Shown here: positions 31,601 through 43,371 of the stretch, one piece after another
How positions within the stretch are numbered: position 1 is the first letter of the stretch
Layout: each line of letters starts with the position of its first letter
Source of the DNA: Candidatus Rubrivivax defluviihabitans
GTDB taxonomy: Bacteria; Pseudomonadota; Gammaproteobacteria; Burkholderiales; Burkholderiaceae_C
DNA: 64,000 nucleotides
Reading direction: 5' to 3'
Assembly: GCA_016709385.1 (NCBI GenBank)
Contig: JADJMW010000022.1
Span: forward strand, 372,001 to 436,000
Position numbers and translations under genes: made by a program
The notes under the pieces: generated by a model
What the model saw: only the letters and a program-made list of their open reading frames with translations
What the model was told of the DNA's origin: nothing
The model's database searches: none

Positions 31601-32916
31601 CCAGCACGGCCAGCACGCGGGCCACGGCGGCCTCGGTCCAGTGGCTCGGCCGATGGCCGAGCCAGGCCGCCAGCAGCAGCCGCAGGGCCAGCAATTCGGC
31701 CTGTGCGGGCGTGTGGTTCGGGTTTTCGCGGTAGGTGAAGGCGGCGGGGTCCAGGGCGTCGTTGCCCAGGCGCACACCGAGGGCGTGCGCCCACAAGCCC
31801 CAGGCGTCGAACGGCTCGGGCGTGCGCGAACCCGACTCGGCGACGCAGAATTTGCGCGCCTGCGTCCAGGCGGCCACCGTGGGCTGGGCCGCCAGCGCCA
31901 GCGCATACAGCCACAGCAGGCCGTAGGGTGCCACGTTGCGGCGCCGGCCCAGCACCTTGCACAGTTCCTTGTAGGCCTCTGCATAGGCCGCGGCGGCCTC
32001 GGCCCACTGCCCGCGCTGGGCCAGTCGGGCGGCGGCGAACAAAGGGCAGTGCCGGGCTTTGCAGCCCGGCCAGCGCGGCCTCCATGCCGGCGATATCACC
32101 ACGGTGCAGCCGCCCTTCGGCAAGTGTCATGCGCAGCGACGCGGGCAGTTCTTCGGGCGCTTTCGCCAGCCGCTCGTCCAGCCAGGCGCGCAGCGGCCGC
32201 CAGACCGGGGCGCCGTGGCCCAGGCCCTGGCCCAGCATGGACAGCAGACCCATGCGCAGTGGCAGGCTCAGGCGTTCGAAGAGCGCGGGCGAGAACGGTT
32301 CGCACAAGGCCTGCGCCAGGATCTCCACGCTGAGCATGCCGCGCACGGGCGCCATGGCGAGATTGAAGCTCTTGGGGTCATCGACGCCACGACCATAGAC
32401 CAGCAGCCGCAGCCAGGCCACGGCCTGGGCACGGTCACCGATATAGCCCGACCCGCGCCAGCCGACCGGCTCGCCATAGGCGCCGCCATGCGCCCACAGC
32501 CACAGCCTCGCATAGGCCGGCGCCATTTCGCCGCCCAGCAATTCGTCGCGCCGCCGGCGGGCGGCATCGGTGGCGGCGTAGCCCTGGTCTTCTTCCAGGG
32601 TGATCCGGCCGGCGGCGCACAGGGCGTCGAGCGCCAGCGTCACTTCGGCCAGCGACAGCCGGGCACCGCGCTCGGCGCGGTGGCCCAGGCCGCGCAGCAG
32701 GTTCATGACGAAGGTCTTGCCGCGCGGCGACCCGGCCACGCACAACGTGTCGTAGACGGCTTCCAGGTCGGCCGGCGTGGGCTGGTGCACCGGCCGGGGC
32801 GGCGGGGGCGTCGCCGGGCGTGACGCGGCCAGCGGGGCCGGCCGGCGCAACTCACCCGGCCGGTCCAGCGGCTGGCCGTGGATATTCACGTATCCGAACG
32901 GGGGCTTGCGTGCCAT
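28617..32916 (-). pseudogene. SNF2-family helicase, interrupted by one frameshift
   Basis: Two overlapping frames make one protein of about 1430 residues. The first part (32916 to about 32043) starts MARKPPFGYVNIHGQPLDRP; the second (about 32043 to 28617) continues the same protein. Joining needs removal of one base in the AAA at 32041-32043 (plus strand). The helicase core is complete: ADDMGLGKTVQTLALL (Walker A), LVLDEAQALKN (DEAQ box), SQFTDFLKLLGEQLD, LNLTAADYVLIVDPWWNPA and RAHRIGQ. Length and order match the large SNF2/RapA-like helicases of Burkholderiales. Conservation of both halves suggests a recent mutation or a sequencing error. Confidence 0.9.
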
Positions 32917-32951
32917 GGCGGGCCCGATTATCGGAGCCGGCCCGGCCGGCG

Positions 32952-33362
32952 CTATTCGCCCTGCACCCGGCCGCGCCCGGCCTTCACCTGCGCGCGCACC
33001 GCCTTGCCTTCCAGCCGCCGCAGCTTCGAGCCGTGGCTGGGTTTCGTCGCCCGCCGCACGCGCGGCACATGGGCAGCCCGGTCCACCAAGGCCTGCAGGC
33101 GAACCAGGGCATCGGCGCGGTTCATCTCCAGGCTGCGGTGTTCCTGGGCCTTGATGACGACCACGCCGTCGGCGCTGATGCGGCTGTCGGGCAGCGCCAG
33201 CAGCCGCGCCTTCACTTCTGCGGGCAGCGACGACGCGGCCACGTCGTAGCGCAGGTGCACGGCGTTGCTGACCTTGTTGACGTTCTGCCCCCCGGCGCCC
33301 TGGGCGCGGATGGCGGTGATCTCCACCTCGCCCAGCTGCACGCGTGGGCCGGTGCGGTGCAT
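32952..33362 (-). CDS. arfB: Alternative ribosome-rescue factor ArfB
   Basis: A 136-residue ArfB (YaeJ): the GGQ peptidyl-tRNA hydrolase motif lies in AIRAQGAGGQNVNKVSNAV, followed by HLRYD and the C-terminal basic helix (KLRRLEGKAVRAQVKAGRGR) that enters the empty mRNA channel of stalled ribosomes. It releases peptides from non-stop complexes. The ATG at 33362 gives the usual N-terminus. The gene follows the GlsB-like gene on the same strand. Confidence 0.95.
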   Translation of the reverse strand: MHRTGPRVQLGEVEITAIRAQGAGGQNVNKVSNAVHLRYDVAASSLPAEVKARLLALPDSRISADGVVVIKAQEHRSLEMNRADALVRLQALVDRAAHVPRVRRATKPSHGSKLRRLEGKAVRAQVKAGRGRVQGE

Positions 33363-33399
33363 GGCGCTGGCGCGCTGCTGCGCTCGAGGACTCGGCGGC

Positions 33400-33645
33400 T
33401 CAGGACTTGCGCAGCTTGCCCACCACCACCAGCAGCACGACGGCACCGAGCACCGACATGATCCAGCCCGCGGGCTCGCCCACGGTGTACCAGCCCAGGG
33501 CCTGGCCCACGAAGCCGGCCAGCAGGGAGCCGCCGATGCCGAGCAGGATGGTCATGATCCAGCCCATCTTCTGCTCGCCCGGCAGCACGAAGCGTGCGAT
33601 CGCTCCAACGATCAGCCCGACGAGGATGGTGCCGATGATGCCCAT
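33400..33645 (-). CDS. GlsB/YeaQ/YmgE family stress-response membrane protein
   Basis: An 81-residue three-helix membrane protein: MGIIGTILVGLIVGAIARFV, PGEQKMGWIMTILLGIGGSL and a third helix ending in KLRKS. The G-rich helices and the LPGEQ motif are typical of the transglycosylase-associated/YeaQ family, induced in stationary phase. It lies between alr and arfB on the same strand. Confidence 0.95.
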   Translation of the reverse strand: MGIIGTILVGLIVGAIARFVLPGEQKMGWIMTILLGIGGSLLAGFVGQALGWYTVGEPAGWIMSVLGAVVLLVVVGKLRKS

Positions 33646-33673
33646 GGTGTTCTCCCAGCAGTGGTGGCGACGT

Positions 33674-34759
33674 TCACTCCGTGACGCTCACCGGCACGCG
33701 GGGCGCCAGCGCGCACATGAGTTCGTAGCCGATGGTACCCGCCGCCCGCGCCACCTCGTCGATGGGCAGCAGCGTGCCGTCCGGGCCGCGGCCCCACAGC
33801 GTGACCTCGCTGCCCATGCCCGCTTCCGGCACCGGCGTCAGGTCCACCGCCAGCATGTCCATCGACACGCGGCCCACGGTACTGCAGCGTACGCCCTGCA
33901 CCAGCACCGGCGTGCCGGTGCCGCAGTGGCGCGGATAGCCGTCGGCATAGCCGCAGGCGACGATGCCCACGCGCTGCGGCGCGCTGGCCGTGTAGCTGCT
34001 GCCGTAGCCCACCGTGTCGCCCGGCTGCAGCTGCTGCACGGCGATGAGCCGCGAGCGCAGCGTCAGCGTCGACTGCAAGCCCCAATGGTGGATGTCGTGG
34101 GCCGGGAAGTCGGGCGCGCTGCCGTAGCAAAGGATGCCGGCGCGCACCCAGTCGTTGGCCAGGCCGTGGCGCAGCACGGCGGCGCTGTTGGACAGGCAAC
34201 GCTCGCCCGGCAGGTCGCGCGTGGCGGCGTCGAAGGCGGCCACCTGGTGCGCCACGCCGCGCTCGCCATCGGCGTCGGAGAAATGCGTCATGAGCGAGAT
34301 CTCGTCCACCTGCGGCAAGGCGTTCAGCCGCGCCCAGGCGGCGCGGAAGGCCGCGGGCGTGAAGCCGAGCCGGTTCATGCCGCTGTTCATCTTCAGGAAG
34401 ACGCGGTGCGGCTGCTGCGTCTTGTGGCGGCCGAGCCAGTCGATCTGCTCGGCGCAGTGCACCACGTGCCACAGGTTCAGGCGCGAGCACGCTTCCAGGT
34501 CGCGCGGCTCGAAGCAGCCTTCCAGCAGCAGCACCGGCCCGCGCCAGCCCAGGGCGCGCAGCGCTGCAGCTTCGGCCAAGTCGAGCAACGCAAAACCGTC
34601 GGCACCGTGCAGGCCGGCGAAGGCGCGTTCGATGCCGTGGCCGTAGGCGTTGGCCTTGACCACCGCCCACACACGGGCATCTGGCGCCGCGGCGCGGGCA
34701 CGCGCCAGGTTGGCAGCCAGCGCGGCGGTGTGGACCAGGGCTTCGATGGGGCGCGGCAT
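33674..34759 (-). CDS. alr: Alanine racemase
   Basis: A 361-residue PLP alanine racemase. VWAVVKANAYGHG carries the PLP lysine (K35), and the second catalytic residue Tyr lies in VGYGSSYTAS near residue 255. FLKMNSGMNRLGF and VSMDMLAVDLT are further signatures. It supplies D-alanine for peptidoglycan. Divergent from lplT with a short gap, an arrangement often seen in Burkholderiales. Confidence 0.97.
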   Translation of the reverse strand: MPRPIEALVHTAALAANLARARAAAPDARVWAVVKANAYGHGIERAFAGLHGADGFALLDLAEAAALRALGWRGPVLLLEGCFEPRDLEACSRLNLWHVVHCAEQIDWLGRHKTQQPHRVFLKMNSGMNRLGFTPAAFRAAWARLNALPQVDEISLMTHFSDADGERGVAHQVAAFDAATRDLPGERCLSNSAAVLRHGLANDWVRAGILCYGSAPDFPAHDIHHWGLQSTLTLRSRLIAVQQLQPGDTVGYGSSYTASAPQRVGIVACGYADGYPRHCGTGTPVLVQGVRCSTVGRVSMDMLAVDLTPVPEAGMGSEVTLWGRGPDGTLLPIDEVARAAGTIGYELMCALAPRVPVSVTE

Positions 34760-34884
34760 CTCGGTTCTTCGTGCGGGGCCACTGGATTCTGACAGTCACG
34801 GGGTGCGTGCTATAACCCGCCGGCCCCGAGATGATGGAGACAAGACACCCGCGCCGCGCACGGCGCGTGTCGGCGCGCGACGCG

Positions 34885-36162
34885 ATGAAAAAAGGCTTCT
34901 CGACCATCATGTCGGCGCAGTTCTTCAGCTCGCTGGCCGACAACGCGCTGTTCGTCGCCGCGGTCGAGTTGTTGCGTGCCGGGGGTGCGCCCGAATGGCA
35001 GCGCGCCGCCCTGGTGCCGATGTTCGCGCTGTTCTACGTGGTGCTGGCGCCCTTCGTCGGCGCCTTCGCCGATGCGCTGCCCAAGGGCCGCGTCATGTTC
35101 GTCAGCAACAGCATCAAGGTGGCGGGCTGCCTGATGATGCTGTTCGGCAGCCACCCGCTGCTGGCCTACGCCGTGGTGGGGCTGGGCGCGGCGGCGTATT
35201 CGCCGGCCAAGTACGGCATCCTCACCGAGCTGCTGCCGCCTTCGCAGCTGGTCAAGGCCAATGGCTGGATCGAGGGCCTGACCATCGGCTCCATCATCCT
35301 GGGGGTGCTGCTCGGCGGCCAGCTCGTGGGCCCGCACCTTTCGCCGCTGCTGCTGGCGCTGGACCTGCCGTTCGTCGACCTGGGGCTGACCACGCCGCCC
35401 GAGGCCGCCATTTCGGCCATCGTCTTCATTTACATGCTGGCCGCCGGCTTCAACCTGTACATCCCGCGCACCGAAGCGCCGCTGCAGCGCATGAACGGCA
35501 ACCTATGGTGGCTGGTGCGCGACTTCTCGCACTGCAACGCGCGCTTGTGGAACGACAAGCTGGGCCAGATCTCGCTGGCCACCACCACGCTGTTCTGGGG
35601 CGTGGCCGGCAACCTGCGTTACATCGTGCTGGCCTGGGCCGCCGCAGCCTTGGGTTACAGCACCACGCAGGCCTCCAGCCTGGTGGGCGTGGTGGCCATC
35701 GGCACCGCGGTGGGCGCGGTGCTGGCGTCGGCGCTGATGCGGCTGGACCGCGCCACGGCCGTCATTCCCATGGGCATCGGCATGGGACTGCTGGTGATCG
35801 CCATGAACTTCATCGACAACGTCTGGGTGGCCGCACCCTTCCTCGTGCTGCTGGGCGGCCTGGGCGGTTTCCTGGTGGTGCCGATGAATGCACTGCTGCA
35901 GCACCGTGGCCACAACCTGATGGGCGCCGGGCGTTCGATCGCGGTGCAGAATTTCAACGAGCAGGCCTGCATCCTGGGCCTGGGCGCCTTCTACGCAGGC
36001 ATGACGAAATTCGGCCTTTCGGCCTTCGCCGCCATCACCCTTTTCGGCCTGGTGGTGGCGGGCATCATGGAATTGATCCGGCGCTGGCACGCGCACAACC
36101 TGCGGCAGCACGCCGCCGAGGTCGACCGCCTGCTGGCCATCGCGCGCAGCGATGGCCATTGA
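34885..36162 (+). CDS. lplT: Lysophospholipid transporter LplT
   Basis: An MFS-type protein of 425 residues from the ATG at 34885: MKKGFSTIMSAQFFSSLADN is the conserved LplT start, with LPKGRVMFVSNSIK and YSPAKYGILTELLPPSQLVK. Twelve hydrophobic segments follow. A start at 34831 would add 18 basic residues and is less likely. LplT flips lysophospholipids to the inner leaflet for re-acylation. The acyltransferase partner Aas is not fused or adjacent. The next gene overlaps its end by 11 bases. Confidence 0.95.
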   Translation: MKKGFSTIMSAQFFSSLADNALFVAAVELLRAGGAPEWQRAALVPMFALFYVVLAPFVGAFADALPKGRVMFVSNSIKVAGCLMMLFGSHPLLAYAVVGLGAAAYSPAKYGILTELLPPSQLVKANGWIEGLTIGSIILGVLLGGQLVGPHLSPLLLALDLPFVDLGLTTPPEAAISAIVFIYMLAAGFNLYIPRTEAPLQRMNGNLWWLVRDFSHCNARLWNDKLGQISLATTTLFWGVAGNLRYIVLAWAAAALGYSTTQASSLVGVVAIGTAVGAVLASALMRLDRATAVIPMGIGMGLLVIAMNFIDNVWVAAPFLVLLGGLGGFLVVPMNALLQHRGHNLMGAGRSIAVQNFNEQACILGLGAFYAGMTKFGLSAFAAITLFGLVVAGIMELIRRWHAHNLRQHAAEVDRLLAIARSDGH

Positions 36163-37045
36163 CGGCGGCGGCACCGGCCGCGCCGGCGCCGGCTGGCTGC
36201 CGGCGCTGGCCTTGCTCGTCAACGCCTTCGTCTGGGGCCTGTCGTGGTGGCCGCTGCGCCAGCTGCAGGCTTTCGGCCTGCACCCCTTGTGGGCCACGGT
36301 GCTGATCTTCGCGCTGGCGGTGGTCGTCATCACGCTGTGGCGGCGCGCCGCCTGGGGCCAGCTGCTGCGCACGCCGGCGCTGTGGGTGCTGGTGCTGGCC
36401 GCCGGCACCACCAACGCCACCTTCAACTGGGCGGTGACCATCGGCGACGTGGTGCGCGTGGTACTGCTGTTCTACCTGATGCCGCTGTGGGCGGTGCTGC
36501 TGGCACGACTGCTGCTGCACGAACCGCTGACCGCGCGTGCCGGGCTGCGCGTGGTGCTGGCACTGGCCGGCGCGGCGATCGTGCTGCAGCCCGAAGGCGG
36601 CGGCTGGCCGGCCCCGCACACGCTGGCCGAGTGGCTGGCCGTGGTGGGCGGCTTCAGCTTCGCGCTCAACAACGTGATGCTGCGCCGCGAAGCCCACCGG
36701 CCCGAGGCGGCGCGGGCGCTGGCCATGTTCCTGGGCGGCGCCCTGGTGGCCGGCGCGGTAGCCGCCACGCTGGCGCTGCGGGGCCAGGTGCCGGGACTGC
36801 CGCCACCGGCCTGGGCCTGGCTGGCCGGCAGCCTGGCGCTGGCGGTGGCCTTCCTGGGCGGCAACCTGGCGCTGCAATACGGCGCGGCGCGTCTGCCCGC
36901 CAACGTGACGGCGGTGATCATGGTGTCCGAGGTGCTGTTCGCCTCGGTCTCGGCGGCCCTGCTGGGCGCCGGCACGTTGACGCCGCCGCTGCTGCTGGGC
37001 GGGGCGCTGATCGTGGGCGCCACCGTGCTTTCGGCGCGCGGCTGA
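36152..37045 (+). CDS. EamA/DMT family transporter
   Basis: A 297-residue drug/metabolite transporter with about ten membrane helices in two EamA repeats: the first around LLVNAFVWGLSWWPLR to AGAAIVLQP, the second from VVGGFSFALNNVMLRRE to the end. Such proteins export amino acids or metabolites. It overlaps lplT by 11 bases and is likely co-transcribed. Confidence 0.92.
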   Translation: MAIDGGGTGRAGAGWLPALALLVNAFVWGLSWWPLRQLQAFGLHPLWATVLIFALAVVVITLWRRAAWGQLLRTPALWVLVLAAGTTNATFNWAVTIGDVVRVVLLFYLMPLWAVLLARLLLHEPLTARAGLRVVLALAGAAIVLQPEGGGWPAPHTLAEWLAVVGGFSFALNNVMLRREAHRPEAARALAMFLGGALVAGAVAATLALRGQVPGLPPPAWAWLAGSLALAVAFLGGNLALQYGAARLPANVTAVIMVSEVLFASVSAALLGAGTLTPPLLLGGALIVGATVLSARG

Positions 37046-37063
37046 AGCGCCGCTTCAGCCTCG

Positions 37064-37906
37064 TCAGTCGGGGCTGGCGCCGGCGGCTGACACCGCGCCT
37101 GCCGCGGGCCCGGCAGGCGGTGCGCGCGGCGTGGGCGGCGGCGGCTTGAGCCCCTGGCGCAGCAGCAGCCGTTCCAGCTCGGCGGCCTGCAGCGGTTTGC
37201 CCAGGTAGGCGTCGCAACCGGCCAGCGTGCCGCGCACGCGGTCGAGTTCACTGTGGTGGGCCGACACCATGACCAGCACCGACCCGGCCAGCGGGTGGTT
37301 GCGCTTGATGTGCTGGCACAGCGCCAGGCCGTCGAGTTCGCTCTCGGCGCCGAGTTCGACATCGATGAACACGAATTCGTAGTTGCGCTGCGCCAGCCGT
37401 TCCACGGCCTTGCCGCTGCTGGAAACGCACTCCACCGCCAAGCCCCACGGCTGCAGCCGCGAAGCCAGGAAGCGCAAGGCCAGCGCGCTGTCGTCGACCA
37501 GCAGGGCCGCCGGCCCCGCCGGCGGGGCCGGCGGCTGCACTGCGGGAGCGGGCGGCGCCGCCGACCTCGTCGCGGCCGCCGGCTCGGCGCCACCCTGGCG
37601 CAGCTGCAGCATGGCGTCGAGCTCGCGCATCACCTGCAGCGGGTCGATGGGGCGCATCATCCAGGCCACCGCACCCTCCGGCGCCTGGCTGCCGATGAAG
37701 ACCGTTTCGCCCAGGCGTTCGGTGGTCAGAACCAGTTGCACCGAGGCGGCATCGTCGGCGTCGGCCAGGATGAAGTCGCTGCCGTCCCTGGCGGAAACCA
37801 GCTCGAAGCCGGGGTCGCGCGGTGCGGCAAGCCGGAAATACGTGGCCAGCGTGCTGCGTTCGAAGAGGCTGAAGCCCAGCAGGGCGACGCGGTAGGTCTT
37901 GGGCAT
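37064..37906 (-). CDS. Response-regulator protein with C-terminal REC domain
   Basis: A 280-residue protein. Residues 1-100 form a degenerate alpha/beta domain (YRVALLGFSLFERSTLATYF) without the acidic pocket. A Pro/Ala linker (about 105-132) leads to a typical receiver domain (133-250): acidic pair D138/D139, phospho-acceptor D182 in FVFIDVELG and Lys237 in YLGKPL. A low-complexity tail ends it. No DNA-binding domain is present, so it probably acts through protein contacts. It lies convergent with the DMT gene and divergent from the glutathione peroxidase. Confidence 0.85.
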   Translation of the reverse strand: MPKTYRVALLGFSLFERSTLATYFRLAAPRDPGFELVSARDGSDFILADADDAASVQLVLTTERLGETVFIGSQAPEGAVAWMMRPIDPLQVMRELDAMLQLRQGGAEPAAATRSAAPPAPAVQPPAPPAGPAALLVDDSALALRFLASRLQPWGLAVECVSSSGKAVERLAQRNYEFVFIDVELGAESELDGLALCQHIKRNHPLAGSVLVMVSAHHSELDRVRGTLAGCDAYLGKPLQAAELERLLLRQGLKPPPPTPRAPPAGPAAGAVSAAGASPD

Positions 37907-37992
37907 CTTGCGCCCGATGGTGCGGTGCCGCAGCCGGGCTGTCAACGCGGCGCTAACATCGAAAGTTGCACATCAGCACAGGAGCAACCGAC

Positions 37993-38484
37993 ATGGCCGC
38001 GGCCAGCATCTACGACTTCGAGGCCGTATCGATCGCCGGCCAGCCGGCGCAGCTGTCCAGCCAGCGCGGCAAGGTTCTGCTCATCGTCAACACCGCCAGC
38101 GCCTGCGGCTTCACGCCGCAGTTCGCCGGCCTGGAGAAACTGTGGGAGGATTACCGCGACCGCGGCCTGGTGATCGTGGGCTTTCCGAGCAACGAATTCG
38201 GCAGCCAGGACCCGGGCAGCAACGACGAGATCGCCTCCTTCTGCCAGCTCAACTACGGCGTGAGCTTCCCCATGATGGCCAAGACCCAGGTCAACGGCAA
38301 GGACGCGCACCCGCTGTGGCAGTGGCTCAAGGCGCAGGCGCCGGGGTTGCTGGGCAGCGAGGGCGTGAAGTGGAATTTCACCAAGTTCCTGGTCGGCCGC
38401 GACGGCCAGGTGATCCGGCGCTACGCGCCCACCGACACGCCGGAGTCGCTGCGCAAGGACATCGAGAAGGCGCTCGCGACGTGA
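37993..38484 (+). CDS. Glutathione peroxidase family protein
   Basis: A 163-residue Cys-type peroxidase. The peroxidatic Cys is C38 in NTASACGFTPQ; the Gln and Trp of the triad are in GFPSNEFGSQDPG and VKWNFTKFLVG. The active Cys replaces selenocysteine, so the reductant is probably thioredoxin or glutathione. GGAG precedes the ATG. It precedes the aminotransferase gene by 11 bases and is likely co-transcribed with it. Confidence 0.95.
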   Translation: MAAASIYDFEAVSIAGQPAQLSSQRGKVLLIVNTASACGFTPQFAGLEKLWEDYRDRGLVIVGFPSNEFGSQDPGSNDEIASFCQLNYGVSFPMMAKTQVNGKDAHPLWQWLKAQAPGLLGSEGVKWNFTKFLVGRDGQVIRRYAPTDTPESLRKDIEKALAT

Positions 38485-38495
38485 GGAGATTCCCC

Positions 38496-39695
38496 ATGAT
38501 GTTCGGCCACCTCGACGCCTATGCCGGCGACCCCATCCTGAGCCTGAACGAGGCCTTCCAGAAGGATCCGCGCGCCGACAAGGTCAACCTCTCGATCGGC
38601 ATCTATTTCGACGACGCCGGCCGCATTCCGGTGCTCGACTGCGTGCGTCAGGCCGAGGCAGCCCTGCTGGCCGAAAGCACGCCCAAGTCCTACCTGCCCA
38701 TCGAAGGCTCGGCGGCAATGCGCGGCGCCGTGCAGCACCTGCTGTTCGGCGTCGGCCACGAAGCGCTGGCCAGCGGCCGCGTGGCCACGCTGCAGACCGT
38801 GGGCTCCAGCGGCGGCCTGAAGGTCGGCGCCGACTTCATCAAGCGCTGGCTGCCGGCCAGCGGGGTGTGGGTCAGCGACCCGACCTGGGACAACCACCGC
38901 GCCATGTTCGAAGGCGCCGGCGTGGCCGTGCACACCTACCCGTACTACGACGCCGGCACGGGTGGCCTGAAATTCGAAGCCCTGCAGGAAACGCTGCGCG
39001 GCCTGCCGTCGCGCAGCGTGGTGCTGCTGCATGCCTGCTGCCACAACCCCACTGGCGTCGACCTGACGCGCGCGCAGTGGGAGGCGCTGATCCCGGTGCT
39101 GCGCGAGCGCGAACTGCTGCCCTTCCTGGACCTGGCCTACCAGGGCTATGGCGACGGCATCGAGGAAGATGCCTTCGCAGTACGCGCACTGGCGTTGGCG
39201 GGCCTCACCCTCTTCGTCGCCAATTCGTTTTCCAAGAGCATGAGCGTGTACGGCGAACGCGCCGGCGCACTGAGCGTGGTCTGCGCCAGCGCGGCCGAGG
39301 CCGAGCTCGTGCTCGGCCAGCTCAAGGCCACGGTGCGGCGCAACTATTCCAGCCCGCCGATCCACGCCGCCGGCATCGTCAGCCGCGTGCTCGGTGAGCC
39401 CGCGCTGCGCGCGGCCTGGGAAGCCGACGTGACCGCGATGCGCACCCGCATCCAGGCCATGCGGCGCAGCCTGCACGCGGTGCTGCAGGCCAAGCGCCCG
39501 GGGCGCGACTTCGGCTATTTCCTCACCCAGCGCGGCATGTTCAGCTATACGGGGCTGAGCGCGGCGCAGGTGGACCGGCTGCGCGAGGAGTTCGGCGTCT
39601 ACCTGGTGCGCTCGGGCCGCCTCTGCGTGGCCGGGCTGAATACCGGCAACGTGGAACGCACCGCCGTGGCGATGGCCGCCGTGCTGGGCGACTGA
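38496..39695 (+). CDS. Aromatic amino acid aminotransferase (class I, TyrB/AspC type)
   Basis: A 399-residue class I PLP aminotransferase. FGHLDAYAGDPILSLNEAF and KVNLSIGIYFDDAGRIPVL mark the TyrB/AspC group; YLPIEGSAAMRGAVQHLLFG, HACCHNPTGVDL, DLAYQGYGDG and the lysine site ANSFSKSMSVYGER complete the active site. It makes Phe and Tyr or Asp from the keto acids. AGGAG precedes the ATG doublet. A strong terminator follows. Confidence 0.95.
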   Translation: MMFGHLDAYAGDPILSLNEAFQKDPRADKVNLSIGIYFDDAGRIPVLDCVRQAEAALLAESTPKSYLPIEGSAAMRGAVQHLLFGVGHEALASGRVATLQTVGSSGGLKVGADFIKRWLPASGVWVSDPTWDNHRAMFEGAGVAVHTYPYYDAGTGGLKFEALQETLRGLPSRSVVLLHACCHNPTGVDLTRAQWEALIPVLRERELLPFLDLAYQGYGDGIEEDAFAVRALALAGLTLFVANSFSKSMSVYGERAGALSVVCASAAEAELVLGQLKATVRRNYSSPPIHAAGIVSRVLGEPALRAAWEADVTAMRTRIQAMRRSLHAVLQAKRPGRDFGYFLTQRGMFSYTGLSAAQVDRLREEFGVYLVRSGRLCVAGLNTGNVERTAVAMAAVLGD

Positions 39696-39706
39696 CCGGC
39701 CGGCCC

Positions 39707-39739
39707 GGCCGGGCGCACTCGCGGCGCCCGGCCGTTTTT
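39707..39739 (+). terminator. Rho-independent terminator of the gpx-aminotransferase unit
   Basis: A perfect 10-bp stem GGCCGGGCGC/GCGCCCGGCC with a 7-base loop is followed by G and TTTTT. It lies between the two convergent genes. Confidence 0.9.
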
Positions 39740-39762
39740 CAGGCCGCCTTTCGGGCTGCGCC

Positions 39763-41937
<2,175 letters not shown>

Positions 41938-42205
41938 AACCACCTCCGTTCATGGTTGGGTTGAGGGACCCCCGCGGACATGGTGGTCCGACGGCGGGAA
42001 AACCGGCATGAATCACCGCTTTCGCCGCGGCAGTGCGGCCTCTGGCACGGCGGTGAATTCGAAGGCAGTCTATCCACCCGCGCAGGGCATCGGCGGTTGC
42101 CTTTGCCAATCGTTCCCATAGCCGAGCCGCTCGGCCCGCGGCGACGGCGACACTTGGCCGACCGGTGCCACACTCGGGTCTGCACATGTGATGGAGGAAG
42201 AGTGC

Positions 42206-43312
42206 ATGGACGGCCGGCCAGACCCCGAAGCGAGCCCCAAGGCCAGGCTCGTGTACCCGTTTGCAGGACCGCCGGCGCGCGGGCAGACCACCGAGGTGGC
42301 GCCGGGCGTGCACTGGATCCGCATGCCGCTGCCCTACGCGCTGAACCACATCAACCTCTGGGCGCTGGACGACGGCGACGGCTGGGCGCTGGTGGACACC
42401 GGCGTGCGCACCGAGGACACGGCGCTGGTCTGGCGCGAGCTGTTCGCGAATGCGCCCGACGAGCGTTCGCTGTCGCGCGTGATCGTCACCCACATGCACC
42501 CCGACCACGTGGGCATGGCCGGCTGGCTGACGCGGAAGTTCGGCGTGCGGCTGTGGATGACGGCGCTGGAATACCTGAGCTGCCGCGCCATGGTGTCCGA
42601 TACCGGCCGCGAGGCGCCGCCCGACGCGATCGACTTCTACCGTCGCGCCGGCTGGGGCCCGGCCGCCATCGAGGCCTACACGGCGCGCTTCGGCAATTTC
42701 GGCAAGCACATCCACCCGCTGCCCGACAGCTTCAGGCGGCTGGACGACGGCGACGAGCTGGCCATCGGCCGGCATGTCTGGCGCGTCATCGTCGGCACCG
42801 GCCATTCACCGGCGCATGCCTGCCTGTACTGCCCGGCGCTGAAGCTGCTGATCTCGGGCGACCAGGTGCTGCCGCGCATCTCGTCCAATGTCTCGGTCTA
42901 CCCCACCGAACCCGACGCCGACCCGATGCGGGGCTGGCTGGATTCGCTGGCCCGGATCCGGCGCGAGGTACCCGACGACGTGCTCGTGCTGCCGGCGCAC
43001 AACGAAGCTTTCCGCGGCCTGCACGCGCGCATCGACGCGCTGGCCGGCGGCCAGCAGCATGCGCTGGAGCGGCTGCGGCGCACGCTGCACGAGCCCCGGC
43101 GGGCCATCGATGTCTTCGCCGCCTTGTTCGCCCGCCCCATCGGCGAGGCCGACATGCCGCTGCTGGGCATGGCCACCGGCGAGAGCCTGGCCTGCCTGAA
43201 CTATCTGGTGCATCGTGGTGAAGCGGTGTGCAGCGTCGGCGCCGATGGCGTGGCCTGGTTCCGGCTGGCGCAGACCGGCTCGAAGCCGCCCCCTGGCGCC
43301 GGCACCGCCTGA
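42206..43312 (+). CDS. MBL-fold metallo-hydrolase
   Basis: A 368-residue metallo-beta-lactamase-fold protein. The metal site VTHMHPDHVGM (HxHxDH), the later His in GTGHSPAHACLY, LLISGDQVLP and VLPAHNE place it with the glyoxalase II-like hydrolases. Its C-terminal helical extension is common in this subgroup. GGAGGAA lies 9 bases before the ATG at 42206. Substrate unknown. It is divergent from katG. Confidence 0.92.
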   Translation: MDGRPDPEASPKARLVYPFAGPPARGQTTEVAPGVHWIRMPLPYALNHINLWALDDGDGWALVDTGVRTEDTALVWRELFANAPDERSLSRVIVTHMHPDHVGMAGWLTRKFGVRLWMTALEYLSCRAMVSDTGREAPPDAIDFYRRAGWGPAAIEAYTARFGNFGKHIHPLPDSFRRLDDGDELAIGRHVWRVIVGTGHSPAHACLYCPALKLLISGDQVLPRISSNVSVYPTEPDADPMRGWLDSLARIRREVPDDVLVLPAHNEAFRGLHARIDALAGGQQHALERLRRTLHEPRRAIDVFAALFARPIGEADMPLLGMATGESLACLNYLVHRGEAVCSVGADGVAWFRLAQTGSKPPPGAGTA

Positions 43313-43371
43313 CCCGGCCCAAGGACGACGGTCGACGGCCGACGTTCAGGGCACGAGGGCAGCGGTCGATG

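Noticed and set aside
28743..32333. 1196-codon plus-strand frame antisense to the SNF2 helicase
   Set aside because: It is a shadow: very high GC keeps antisense frames open. The protein is rich in Gln, Arg and His without domain features, while the other strand has all helicase motifs.
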